Both the position numbers and the translations under genes were made by a program. The notes below the pieces were generated by a model. That model did no database searches and was not told the DNA's origin. It saw only the letters and a list, made by a program, of their open reading frames with translations. Positions 23,059-33,712 of a stretch of 64,000 nucleotides of DNA are shown in pieces (the stretch's first letter is position 1; each line of letters begins with the position of its first letter). Origin of the DNA: Rusavskia elegans (lineage: Eukaryota; Ascomycota; Lecanoromycetes; Teloschistales; Teloschistaceae). The DNA is taken from positions 1 through 64,000 of the forward strand of contig SAUG01000101.1 in assembly GCA_011316305.1 (NCBI GenBank). The letters run 5' to 3'.

Positions 23059-26000
23059 TGTTACGTCCACGACTCTATAGAGGTATACTGAAAGATTGGC
23101 CAGTCAAGCGAGTCTAATTATCTATAGCCGCCTATAGCCGCTATAGCCGACCCTTTTAATAGAAACTTTTAGCGGACGGCTATCTATCGATACTATCGGC
23201 TACTTTTATTATATATATTATTTTTTATTCCTAATAAATAGCTTTTCTTATTAGTCGCTAATATAATTATTAAATCTATTACTACTATTCTCTTTTTAAT
23301 TACCTCTATAATATAGACGCTTTATAATATTATAACCGTCCGTTTACGGCTATATAGGATTAGTTATAATAATCTATACTAGAACTCCTTTACTATTTAA
23401 TAGCTCGAACTATATCTATAGCTATAGTTAGGTTCGAATATAACGCCTTTTAATATATATAGATATTATATTTTAATATTTTACTATATCGGTTTCGTTA
23501 TCCCGTTCTATAGATTAAAGTAATACTATTAAAGCGATAACGTCTAATATCTATAAAGAAAATATAAGATTTTTTAAATCATAGTTTATTTTAATAAATA
23601 TTTATTTTATATTATATATAAACCAGTTTCCGAATAAAGTAATTAAAATTCTATTTATAATATTATATCTAGAAAAAGTAGCCTTTAATAAAATATAGCT
23701 CTATATAGAAAACTATTTTAATAACCCGAAAAGTTAAAAGGAAAATAAAATATTATAAATCTTCTATATCTTTAGTAATCTAATTACGGCTATAAAAGAA
23801 ACCTTCGGAAATAATAATAAAGATAGAGTAACGGAAAAAAAACTAATAGTTTTAAAATAGTAGAAATTGGTAGCTATTTATACTATTTAGTTTAGAATAT
23901 TAGTTTATAAAACGGACTAGGAGGATTTAGTTCTAAAAGTCTACTTCTATAAAAGATTCTATATAAAAATTAAAAAAGCTATAGTAATAATTAAAAAACT
24001 AGATTTACTAGCGTTATTTATTAAACTAGGGACTAGAATTAATACTAGATAATATAGAATATACTTAGATAAATAGACGTTTAGTAAAATAGAACCTATT
24101 AAAAGATAATCTAAAGGAAATCTAATAGAATTTAATACTATTAAAATTAAAAGATTATAGATTAAAGCTTATTATTTATATAGAAAAATCGAATACTTTA
24201 AAAGGAATTACCTAGCTAAAGAAATAATAGAGGTAATCGAATACTAATTTAAAATAATAGAAGAATTATTTAAAGAAATAGCTAGAGAATACGTAATTAA
24301 AAGTTAGATAGCCTACTATAATAACTATTATTTTATCTATCTATCGAATAAAAAAGGGATAGAAGAGTATTCTATAAAATTAAAAAGAATAAAAAAAAGA
24401 CTAATAATAGAATTTAAACTATATAAAATAGAAAAACCTTTTATAGTAGTATTTAAAGTTAAAAGTAGAAGTTAGAAAATAATAGCTCTTATAAATAGAG
24501 AAAAAGAAAATAAAATTATAAAAGGATTATATAACTAGATTAAAAGATATATCTAAAAGTATTAATAATAAAATAATAGAGTTATAGATATTAAAGTTAA
24601 AATATAAAATAGATTTATTAAAATTTTAAACTTTATAATAATTATAAGCCTTAGATAATATATTATACTCGGGGATAAATAGAAAGAATTAATTTCCGGA
24701 ATACTAGTATTAAAAACAATAGTCGGACGAAAGATAAAACTATAAATAGTATATCTTTTTATATATAAAAATCACCTATATAGAAAGTTAGATATTATAT
24801 TAAATATAAATTATAAATAAATTAATAAAATTGATATTCTTTTTAAAAAAGGAGGCGAAGTATAGGAAATAAAAATCTAGAAAGAATTCTACTATTTATT
24901 TTTATAGCTAGTAATAAAATATATTAAGATTTTAGAGATAATCTAGAAATTATAGATAGAAGATATTAATAAAATCTATAAAAGTATTATTAAAGAAATA
25001 GAAAAGGCTAAATATAATTCTATACTAGAACTAGAAAAATAGCTAGAAAAAAGAAATACTAGTTTCTATATTAAACGTATAACGACGAAAAAAGTAGTCT
25101 CTAGCCTTATTATTATAGAATAAAATAGTTACTAAAGAATAAAAATTAGTAGAAATATTAGAAAATCCGGACGTAATTTATAATATAAATATATAAATCG
25201 GTAAAAATAGACGTAGTACGAAAAAATCTTTAATTAGATATTCTTTTATATACGCGCTAAATCCAGGGGCTAAAAAAATCAAATTTCTTTAGGAATCGAT
25301 TTAAATCGATCGAATTAAAGCTAGAAATTAATTTATCGGATATTTTTTATACGGCTAGCGTTAAATCTATAAAAGAGTAGAATATAACTAGATTATCGAG
25401 TTTATTAAAGCGAGATAATACGCGTTATTCTAGAATAATAAAATTACTTTTATATTTATCTAAAGCGTAATAATAAGTAATAAAATACTTTTACTTTCTA
25501 AAAAATCGACGGAAATCCGACTCCTAAATAAAGCGTTAATTACGAATTTTCTTTTTAGAATCTAGAAAAGATTTAATATAATATCGCGTTTTAATATATT
25601 TATTAAAAATATTCCCGATATTAGACCGAAGCTTGTTTTTTTTATTTTTAAAACGTTTCTCTAAGAATATTAGCGATAGAAAAAGATATAAAAATAAGTA
25701 AATAATATAGATAATATTAGAAATTAAAAAATTTATAAGATTTTTAAACCTGAATATATTTACTATAGATATTACTACCTACTTTAATCTTATATTCTTT
25801 TAAAAGATTACGGATATAAAGACTATAAAAAAAAATATAATAATATCCTTTAATTAAATTCGATAGAAAGATTTTAAATAATTACTTTTTCGAGAATATA
25901 TAATAAAAATATTAAAGAAAGAAAGAAAGAAAGGAATAGTCAGGCTTTAAAGGAACCCCGTATATAGAATAGCTGGGCAAGAAGTAATATAGAGGGGGTT

Positions 26001-26456
26001 ATATTATATCTACGATTCTATAGAAATACGCTAGAAGATTAGCCGGTTAAATAAATCTAATTATCTATAGCCGTCTATAGCCGCTATAGCCGACCCTTTT
26101 AATAGAAATTTTTAGCGGACAGCTATCTATCGATACTATCGGCTACTTTTATTATATATATTACTTTATACTTCTATTAGATAGCTTTTCTCGTTAGTCG
26201 TTAATATAATTATTAAATATATTACTACTATTTTCTTTTTAATTACTTCCGTAATATAGACGTTATATAATATTATAACTATATCTTTATAGCTACAGGG
26301 GATTAGTTACGATAATTTATACTAGAACTCCTTTACTATTTAGTAGCTCGGACTACGCCTACGGCTGTAACTAGGCTCGAACGTAACGCCCTTTGACGTA
26401 CAGGGACGTTATATTAGATTCGAACGTAACGCCTTCTGATATACAGGGACGTTATA
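23059..26456 (+). mobile_element. LTR retroelement C (gag-type, non-autonomous), 3.4 kb
   Basis: The 5' LTR starts TGTTACGTCCACGACTC at 23059 and runs to about 23471. The 3' LTR starts near 26009. The flanking duplication TATAT (23054-23058 and 26457-26461) places the outer end at 26456, so the 3' LTR carries a 43-bp tandem duplication of its own end (26371-26413 resembles 26414-26456). The interior encodes a Gypsy-type gag. It begins around 23580 and includes a KTDWEDLVLKVYFYKRF-like capsid segment near 23915-23960 and a zinc knuckle near 24175-24215 whose cysteines have become tyrosine. About 1.8 kb follows the knuckle in which I find no protease, reverse transcriptase, RNase H or integrase motif. 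Confidence 0.8.
23580..24250 (+). pseudogene. RIP-fossil Gypsy gag of element C
   Basis: Capsid-type sequence ends in a KLGTRINTR-like stretch (about 24040), which corresponds to the ELAIRIDNR motif common in fungal and plant Gypsy gag proteins. The CCHC knuckle follows at about 24175-24215 with C-to-Y replacements caused by G-to-A changes. The same segment occurs in reverse in A and B. Stops are frequent and no product is expected. Confidence 0.7.
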
Positions 26457-26461
26457 TATAT

Positions 26462-26729
26462 ATTTTATTTTTTACTTTTATTAGATAGCTTTTTTTATTA
26501 GTTATTAATATAATTACTAAATACCATTCCTTTTCTCTTTTATAATTATCTATATAACGAAGACGTTTCGTAATATTAAAACAATACCTTTACGGCTATA
26601 CAGGATTAGTTATAATAACCTACGCTAGAATTTCTTTACTATTTAATAGCTTCGACTACGCCTACGGTTGTAGCTAGACTCGAACGCAACGCCTTCTAAG
26701 TTCTAATATACAAGGACGTTACACGATCT
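26462..26729 (+). repeat. Solo LTR G, 3' part
   Basis: This is the remaining two-thirds of the solo LTR interrupted by element C. It ends GGACGTTACA at about 26729 and is followed by CGATC, matching the pentamer before 22914. It is less mutated at its end than the other LTRs here. Confidence 0.6.
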
Positions 26730-26774
26730 TCTATCTCTATCTATAACTATCTCGCCGATTCTTCGCTCGCTCTA

Positions 26775-26985
26775 TAATCGAATAATAGAATCTATTAACG
26801 CTAAAGGTCAGCTCTAGGCAAAAAAATACTATAAATAGTAGATTCGGATACTCTATATCTAAAAGCGTAAAACCAAGGTTATAGTATTCTTTAGTTAATA
26901 AATCAAGCCAATAGAGATAGTAGAAAATGATATTAAAGAAAAGAGATCCTTATTATATTTATAAAGCTAAACTTTGACTATTAAA
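26775..26985 (-). repeat. MULE right terminal inverted repeat, inner part
   Basis: The reverse complement aligns with the left arm at about 4290-4510: TATCCGAATCTACTATT, CTAGAGCTGACCTTTAG and TTAATAGATTCTATTAT are shared. Element D, inserted at TTAAA, separates this part from the outer part at 31421-31562. It is clearly less RIP-mutated than the left arm. Confidence 0.75.
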
Positions 26986-27418
26986 TATTACGTCCACGAC
27001 TCTATAGAAGTATATTAGAAAATTGGCCGGCTAAACGAGTCTAATTATCTATAGCCGTCTTTAGCCGCTATAGCCGATCTTTTTAATAAAAACTTTAAGC
27101 GGATAGTTACCTATCGATACTATTAACTATTTTTATTATATATATCGCTTTTTATTTCTATTTAATAACTTTTTTTATTAGTTATTAATATAATTATTAA
27201 ATATCTTTAATTATTCTATTTTTAATTACCTCTATAACGAAAATACTTTATAATATTATAACTATATCTTTATAACTATACGAGATTAGTCGCGATAATT
27301 TATATTAGAATATCTTTACCATTTAGTAGCTCGAACTACGTCTACGGCTATAGCTAGGCTTAAATATAATACCTTCTAATATATAGGGACGTTATATTTT
27401 AATAATTCCGGAAAATAG

Positions 27419-27889
27419 TATTATGAGCACGTACGGCGTGACTTCGGAAACGCGGTAGTATTTAGTATAATACTAGAACTTCTTATTACGCCTAGACAGG
27501 CAGGACGGACTTAGTATTATTATCTTAGTTATCTTAGTAAATAAGGTACCTAAGGAGAGTATTTTAGTTATCTTAGTAAATAAGGTACCTAAAAAGAGGT
27601 ATCTTAGTTATCTTAGTAAATAAGGTATCTAAGAAAAGATATTTTAGTTATCTTAGTAAGTAAAGTACCTAAGGAAAGACGGATTTTATTATCTATATAG
27701 ATCTCGAACTCGACGCCTTTATAGCTCGTATTTAATTTATTAGTTATCGCTATATACTGTTCTAGTAATTAGACTAACTTATTCTTATATTAATTTAAAG
27801 TAATTACCTGTTATACCTCCGTTTACAGATATACTAATAAGTCCAACTAATTCTTGGAAATACCAAGCTCTCCAGGTAGCCCTATAACA
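27419..27889 (+). repeat. Solo LTR H (F family), 471 bp
   Basis: The sequence is the inverse of the F LTRs and has exactly the same 471-bp length, with the exact 5-bp duplication AATAG on both sides (27414-27418 and 27890-27894). The ends read TATTATGAGCACG and CCTATAACA. It is less RIP-mutated than the LTRs of F: the CACGTACGGCGTGACTTCGG end and the CCAGGTAGCCC end are nearly intact. It inserted near the start of the internal region of D and is the product of LTR-LTR recombination. Confidence 0.88.
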
Positions 27890-27894
27890 AATAG

Positions 27895-30800
27895 ATAAAA
27901 TTGGAATTTTTATCTAATTAACGTTACTAGGATAACCTATAGAAATACTAGTTAATTCGGAAGCTATAAAGAATATTATATCGGAAGACTATATAAAAGG
28001 GTTTAGTATCTCTTTAATTAGAAAAACGGAACCTTATTTTATAGGAATTATTAATAGGATAGAGTTCGTTAAAGTCTAGTTTTAAATTAAATTCTTTTAG
28101 ATACGAAATAATAGTTATAAAGAAAAAATTATCTTCGATATTATAAAGATATAAAGGAAAGTTTATTTAGATATTCTCTAATTTTTAAAATAGAATCTAA
28201 AAATTAAGTAGATATCGATATAGATAGAAATAAAAAGCTATTTATTTAGTATATCTAAAAGATTAGCTCGGATAAAAAAGATTTATAATATTTTAATCCG
28301 GAAATAGTAGACTAAAAAGGAATTAGCTACTATAAATAAAGTTCTATAAATAATCAAAAACTTCTAAAATATATTAAAGGAACCGGAAAGAAAATTACTT
28401 TTATTAGTTTATATTTAAAAAGACTATAAAATTATTATTATAGATCCGAAAAAGCTAAAAGCTAGACTAATATATAGATTAAATAATAAATAATTAAATA
28501 TTTTAAAATAATATATTAACTATAATTTTAAAAGAAAATATATATAATATTCTAAATTAAAAATAAAATATCTAGTAATATTTATTCTAGAAAAAAACGA
28601 AGAGTTTCGCCTATATATTAATTTTAGACGACTTAATACGATTATATAAAAAGATAAATACCTATTATTATTCCTAGTAGATTTAAAAAGTAGAATCGGA
28701 AAAGCTAAATTTTTTATAAAATTTAATCTAAAAGATATTTTTAATCTATTTAAAATTAAAGAAGGAAATAAATAGAAAATAGTATTTAGAATAAAATAAA
28801 AATTATTCGAATATTTAGTAATACCTTTTAGATTAATAAACGCGTCTAAAATATTCTAATACGTAGTTAATAAAATATTATATAACTATTTCGATATTTT
28901 TATTATAGTCTATATAGACGATATACTAATTTTTTTAGAAATAAAAGAGAAATATAAATAATATATTTAGAAAATACTATAAAGATTCCGAAAATATAAT
29001 TTTAAAATTAAAAAAGAAAAATCGGAATTTTTTAAAAAATAAATTACCTTTCTAAAATATATAATTAGACTAGAGATTATTATTATAGAAGTAAAGAAAT
29101 TATAAATAATAAAAGAAAAGCTAGTACTAAAAAATAAAAAAGATATATAAAATTTTTTAAATTTATAAAATTTTACTAAAATATAATAGAAGAGTATATA
29201 AAAAAAACCGTTCCTTTAATAGATTTACTATAAAATAATAGGATATTCCGGTAGTTATAATTCAAAAACGAAGTATTTAAAAAGTTAAAATAAAGTTTCG
29301 TAAATAAAAAAGCTTTAGAAATTTTCGACCTAAACAAATAAATTATACTATATATTAATACGTCGGATAGAACTTTAGATTTTTATATAGTATAAAAAGG
29401 CAGACTACTAGGCTACTATTCTAGGATATTAATACTAGTAGATGTTAATTATATAACTATAGATAAAGAAATATTAGTAATTATTATAAATATTATATAT
29501 TAAAAAATTTATACGAATATAATATTAAAAAAAGTAATAATCTATACTAAGTATAAAAACCTTTTATTACTTTTAATTGATAAAGAATTTAACTAAAAAT
29601 AGATAAAATAGTTAGAGGAAATTATTTACTACAATTTTAAAATAAGATATATTAAAGGTATAGATAATACGGTTACTAATATTCTAAACCGAAAATTAAA
29701 TTATAAAACTATAGAAAAAATAAATAGATTTTTATTAAAAAGAAATAGAAATATACTAAAAAAAATAAAAGCTTTTAAAAAAATTAATAATATTATTCGA
29801 TAAATATACGATCGTAAAATATTAGAATATTAAAAAATAATAAAAATATTAAAAAAATATAAAAAAGAACTAATATACTAATATTTAAAAAATATATTAA
29901 AAAATATATATAGAATTATCCCGAGTATTCTATATTAAAAAAAGTTAGATAAAGATCTAGTAGTAAGTTATATCCGATATAAACTCTAGAATAACTATAT
30001 TAATAGATTATAAAAAACTTTATTATAGATTTTCCGGAATCAGTCGATTTATATAATATAATAGTAATAATTAAAGACGGTTTTACGAAGTATATACGGT
30101 TAATACTATATAAAATAACTATAATAATAGAGTAGTTAGTATTTTTACTACTAAAAACGGTCTTTTATAAAAATAGAATCGTAGAAAAAATTATATTAGA
30201 CCGGAATAAACTTTTTATATCTAATTTTATAAAAGGATTAATATAAATAGTAGAAATAGAATAAACTATATTAATATTATTCTATCTATAGACAGACGAT
30301 TAGATAGAAAAAATAATTTAAATATTAGAAATCTATCTAAGGATCTATTATTTAGAAAAAGGCGAAAACTAGATATAACTTTTCCCGACAGTTTAAATAG
30401 TAATTAACATATCGTATAATAAAGATATTTAAATAATACTAGATAAATTCCTCTATAATAAAGTATTAAAGAAAAAAGTATTTTTAAATACGAATATTCT
30501 AGCAATATAAATATATATTAATGGAATAAAATAAAATTAGGATAAAGTAAAGGCGCGGAATTAGAAAGTTAAAAAAAAATAAAAGAAAAAATAGATATAT
30601 CTAGAAAATACTATAATATTAAGAAAAGAAATAAAATATTACTATTAATAAAAAACTTAATAGATAGAAAATTAGATAGATTATATATCGGAGTATTCGA
30701 GGTCGAAAATATTAAAGAAATAACAGTATATTTTAAACTTCCGATAATAGAAATTTTCCTAAAATTCTATATTAGTTTTTTTAAGAAATTTCTAAATATA

Positions 30801-30960
30801 TACTATTAGTTAAAGATTAATACTACTAGAAATAAAAGAAATATAAAATTAAATAAATTACTAAAAAAAAAAAAGAAATAGATAAATTTTTAATTAAATA
30901 GAAAAAATTTTCTAACGAAGAAAATATATAGAAACTAAGAAAATATTTTAAAAATATTTA
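27895..30960 (+). pseudogene. RIP-fossil pol of element D (protease-RT-RNase H-integrase)
   Basis: Domain order is readable. A retropepsin-like stretch (about 27950-28200, EAIKNIISEDY with the catalytic region altered) comes first. Reverse transcriptase follows, with the EEFRLYINFRRLN block at about 28598-28640 and VYIDDILIF near 28910-28940. RNase H (INTSDRTL, near 29350) and an integrase core (PESVDLYN, then VVIKDGFTKYIRL, near 30035-30100) complete the series. Stop codons from CAA, CAG and TGG pervade all frames. The order RT-RNase H-integrase identifies Ty3/Gypsy rather than Copia. Confidence 0.82.
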
Positions 30961-31420
30961 AGTAGCTTTAAAAAGATTTAGAAAAGCGTTATAGAAAAAG
31001 CTATATTATATCTATAATTCTATAAAAATTTATTAGAAGATTAACCGGTTAAACGAATCTAATTATCTATAGCCGTCTATAGCTATTATAGCCGATCCTT
31101 TTAATAGAAGCTTTTAGTAGATAGCTACCTATCGATACTATTAGCTACTTTTACTATATTTATTACTTTTTATTTCTATTAGATAGCTTCTTTCGTAAAT
31201 TATTAATATAATTAATAAATATTTTTAGTTATTCTCTTTTTAATTACTTCTATAATAAAAAATACTTTATAATATTATAACTATATCTTTATAGCTATAC
31301 GGGATTCGTCGCGATAATCTATATTAGAATTCCTTTACTATTTAGTAGCTCGGACTACGTCTACGGCTATAGCTAGGCTCGAGTATAACGCCTTCTGATA
31401 TACAGGGACGTTATATTAAA

Positions 31421-31562
31421 AACGTATACAGTAATAAATATAATATACGCTAAATATATTCTCTCCAAATTGATATATTCTGATTAGTCGATACGGGTAA
31501 TCTATACTATATTAGGCAATAGTGTTTTTTAGTGATAATGTGGTGCCTCCCGATTACGGTCC
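31421..31562 (-). repeat. MULE right terminal inverted repeat, outer part
   Basis: The reverse complement starts GGACCGTAATCGGGAGGC and continues with TAATATAGTATAGATTA and TATACGTTTTTAAT, in register with the left arm at 4102-4290. It carries few RIP changes. Confidence 0.8.
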
Positions 31563-31570
31563 ATAATATA
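31563..31570. repeat. 8-bp target site duplication, right copy (ATAATATA)
   Basis: Identical to 3982-3989 and directly adjacent to the outer end of the right inverted repeat. Confidence 0.85.
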
Positions 31571-32406
31571 CAGATAATAATACATAGGGCCTATTTTTGA
31601 AGCAGTCGACGAAGAGAATTAAGTCATCCTACGAGACTAGCGGATAAGGAACTCTCTCGAGATAGTCTTTACAGAGGCTATATAGAGGTAGGAAAGGTGT
31701 TCAGAAAACCAAGCCTTTCTGGTGGGTGGTTTCCCATGACTTCCTTGCCCCACTGGTGGCGGACGCCCCTTCCCCTGACCCTGCCGACGTGCAAAACATC
31801 GAGATCTGAAATGGTATTCCTGGAAGTAGTAAAATACCCGATGCTCTATAGTGCTCCCTGGGCCATTTGCACTATCTTTGACTGTTGTGTGGTAAACCCT
31901 CAAGTTGTCATCAAGTCCTGCCCTTGGACTTATATGGCCATGGTGTTTGACGTACTGTGCTGCATCAGTCTTGTACAACGCTGTGGCGTTGCTTTCGCTC
32001 TTTTGCATGCATGATGTCCCTTCGGGTCTAGAATTGCTGCACCCGACGCAAATTCCCTCACACCATCAGCGTGGGTCCCCCCTCAACCAATCGGCGGCTG
32101 TGCCTCCACTCTCAGTTATCGTTGTAAGAATATGCGTCTGGCCCTTAAGGCAATCCAAGCTCATGCAATTGCCGAATGGTCCGACTTCCAATAACAGCTC
32201 GTGGACTAGTGCTGTAATCTCAAAACATACGGTCACTGCGCCGATACGATACGGAGATAAATCTTAGACTCTTGTCTTTCGTCTCTGGGCGCCAATCCTC
32301 AGTGAGTATCTCTCAGTGGAAGCGATAACTCTACGAGTAAATAACATTTGTTGTAGACTGTGCCTGCATCTGTATCCCCAGGTCGATAAGTAACCTGGAA
32401 TTGGAA
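31571..32406. other. Right flank of the transposon, no supported gene
   Basis: GC-normal DNA without RIP. Overlapping open frames of 105-123 codons at 31637-32014 on both strands have no recognisable domain and no splice-supported extension. The last part probably contains the promoter of the methyltransferase that starts at 32407. Confidence 0.45.
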
Positions 32407-33529
32407 ATGGCAGTAGCCACCGAAGATGTGGGGAACGACTACATCCTCAACAGGGACTGGCGAGCTGTCGCCAGGTGCGGCTACCCCATGAATGTCTACG
32501 GGATTAGTTCGTGCTAATTACAGTCGCGCAGACTTCATCACCGTCACATGTTATTCAGGACTGCGCGAGGCTATTTCTTGCATCCAAGAGTACAATTGAC
32601 ACCGGGTGCGAAGATCGCTGATATTGGAGCCGGCACTTGGTGAGGGAATGAGAGTGAGGAGGACTGATGGTGCCGCCGCTGATATCTTTGGTAGTATTTG
32701 GGCCATTGATGTCGTGCGAGACATTAAATTTCCGGTGAGCGTGGATGCTATTGATATATCAATGGCACAATGCCCTCCGAAGAGCTGGCTCCCCAGAAAC
32801 ATCAGACTTATTACACACGATGTTCACCAACCCTTTCCTAGCAGTATGCTAGGCACCTACGACTTCGTGAACGTGCAAAATTGGCTCTGTATCTGGAGGG
32901 AAGAAAAATCTCAGACCCTCATCCGCAATCTTCTTGGTCTTCTGAGTGAGTGCCTTGGATCACCGTCACGAGCTTCCAGCGGCTGTATATACAAAACACA
33001 ATCACTGACAAAGCACCATCTACCTTGCTAGAACCGGGAGGCTTCATCCAATGGAGCGAGCAAAACCCTGACGCCAACAGAATTGTGGTTGCGCCTGGTG
33101 TTTCCACTTCCACAAATGCTACGGAGGAGGTGCTGAGCTTTCTTGAGAGTCCGCGAAAGACAATCAGCTTTGAGTATGGGATCTTTGCTCCGACTGATGT
33201 ATGCCTTGAAGTTAACATTTGTTGACAGGTGGGTGTCTCAGCTGGGAGAACGCCTTGCTGCACACGCTCGAGTGGTAGCTTTCGACCGATATGAGTCATT
33301 GAACGAGCACCAGCTGCTATGGAGTATTGGGGTTCTCCAAGCCTGTGAGGAATTCGCATCTAATCTTGAGCGCAGCGGGCAATCCAGGGAAGATGCGGCA
33401 CGAGCTGCAAGCCTACGCAGCGCAGCCGACAAAGCCGCTGTTGAAATGTTGAATGGTGTGGGTATTGGCTCTGAGCTGGTCGTTGCTGTGGCCCAGAAAG
33501 AGTATGCTGCATGCAATAGCCATCATTGA
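32407..33529 (+). CDS. LaeA-like SAM-dependent methyltransferase
   Basis: Predicted to encode 284 residues from five exons: 32407-32474, 32559-32639, 32695-32945, 33032-33198 and 33242-33529. The first three introns are well supported, with donors GTGCGG, GTGAGG and GTGAGT and branch-like CTGAT or CTGAC in the second and third. The fourth (33199-33241) is less certain, because its acceptor was chosen to keep the frame. Motif I is AKIADIGAGTCIWAIDV (residues 40-56). It is followed by an acidic residue at the end of strand 2 (VDAIDIS), WLPRNIRLITHDV and YDFVNVQNWLC, then KPGGFIQWSEQ, the normal order for fungal LaeA-like methyltransferases. The family includes regulators and many metabolite-tailoring enzymes, and the substrate is unknown. 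It lies 183 bp upstream of the P450 in the same orientation. The motif-I glycine usual at the splice join is Cys here. Confidence 0.85.
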
Positions 33530-33712
33530 TAACGCTTGACTAGCGCATGAAGTAGGTGCCATGCGGCGTGGGCTCTATGCAGGTGGGGTCCAGGGAGGGA
33601 GACCCTTTAAATGTGTCCCTTCGCCCCACAAGAAGAGAGTTAGGCGGCTAATTCTGCAGCATACCCCCCCCCCCACGATCTGAAACAGAACCCCAGTCAG
33701 TAACTTGTAGCC

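Larger units (their letters stand above)
26986..31415 (+). mobile_element. Gypsy-type LTR retroelement D (pol-only), interrupted by solo LTR H
   Basis: The 5' LTR runs from 26986 to about 27397 and the 3' LTR from about 31005 to 31415. The flanking duplication TTAAA is exact (26981-26985 and 31416-31420). Net length without the inserted solo LTR is 3954 bp. The interior starts directly with retropepsin-like sequence and continues with reverse transcriptase, RNase H and integrase. No gag is present, as in E. The LTRs are of the same family as those of the gag-type elements A, B and C. The element splits the right arm of the MULE. Confidence 0.85.
3990..31562 (+). mobile_element. Mutator-like (MULE) DNA transposon, RIP-degraded, filled with nested LTR elements
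   Basis: The first 18 bases, GGACCGTAATCGGGAGGC, match the reverse complement of the last 18, and a perfect 8-bp duplication flanks the whole block. The inverted repeat is long. Beyond a 112-bp extra unit at the left end, 4102 to about 4510 aligns with the reverse complement of 31562-31421 followed by 26985 to about 26775, the right arm having been split by retroelement D. A transposase fossil of the MULE/FAR1 type occupies 4690-5946 and continues after the first retroelement. Everything inside shows a RIP signature with almost no CA or TG. Long inverted repeats, an 8-bp duplication and a MULE-type transposase agree with each other. Subtracting the inserted retroelements leaves roughly 5 kb of MULE. 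The element lies between the GMC/receptor genes and the P450/methyltransferase genes. Confidence 0.85.

Noticed and set aside
3990..31562. Starship giant transposon or centromere
   Set aside because: No tyrosine-recombinase captain or cargo genes are readable, whereas long inverted repeats, an 8-bp duplication and a MULE transposase fossil are. The sharp ends argue against a centromere.
3990..31562. hAT transposon
   Set aside because: The 8-bp duplication would fit, but the roughly 400-bp inverted repeats and the YKTN...SRVE transposase pattern fit MULE, and no hAT dimerisation motif was seen.
31637..32014. Overlapping 105- and 123-codon frames on both strands
   Set aside because: Neither shows a family motif, and sense and antisense frames of similar length cannot both be real. 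Left unassigned.
33196..33245. Frameshift in the LaeA-like methyltransferase
   Set aside because: A 43-bp GT-AG intron (33199-33241) restores the frame and the total exon length is a multiple of three, so an intron is the simpler reading, though less certain than the others.
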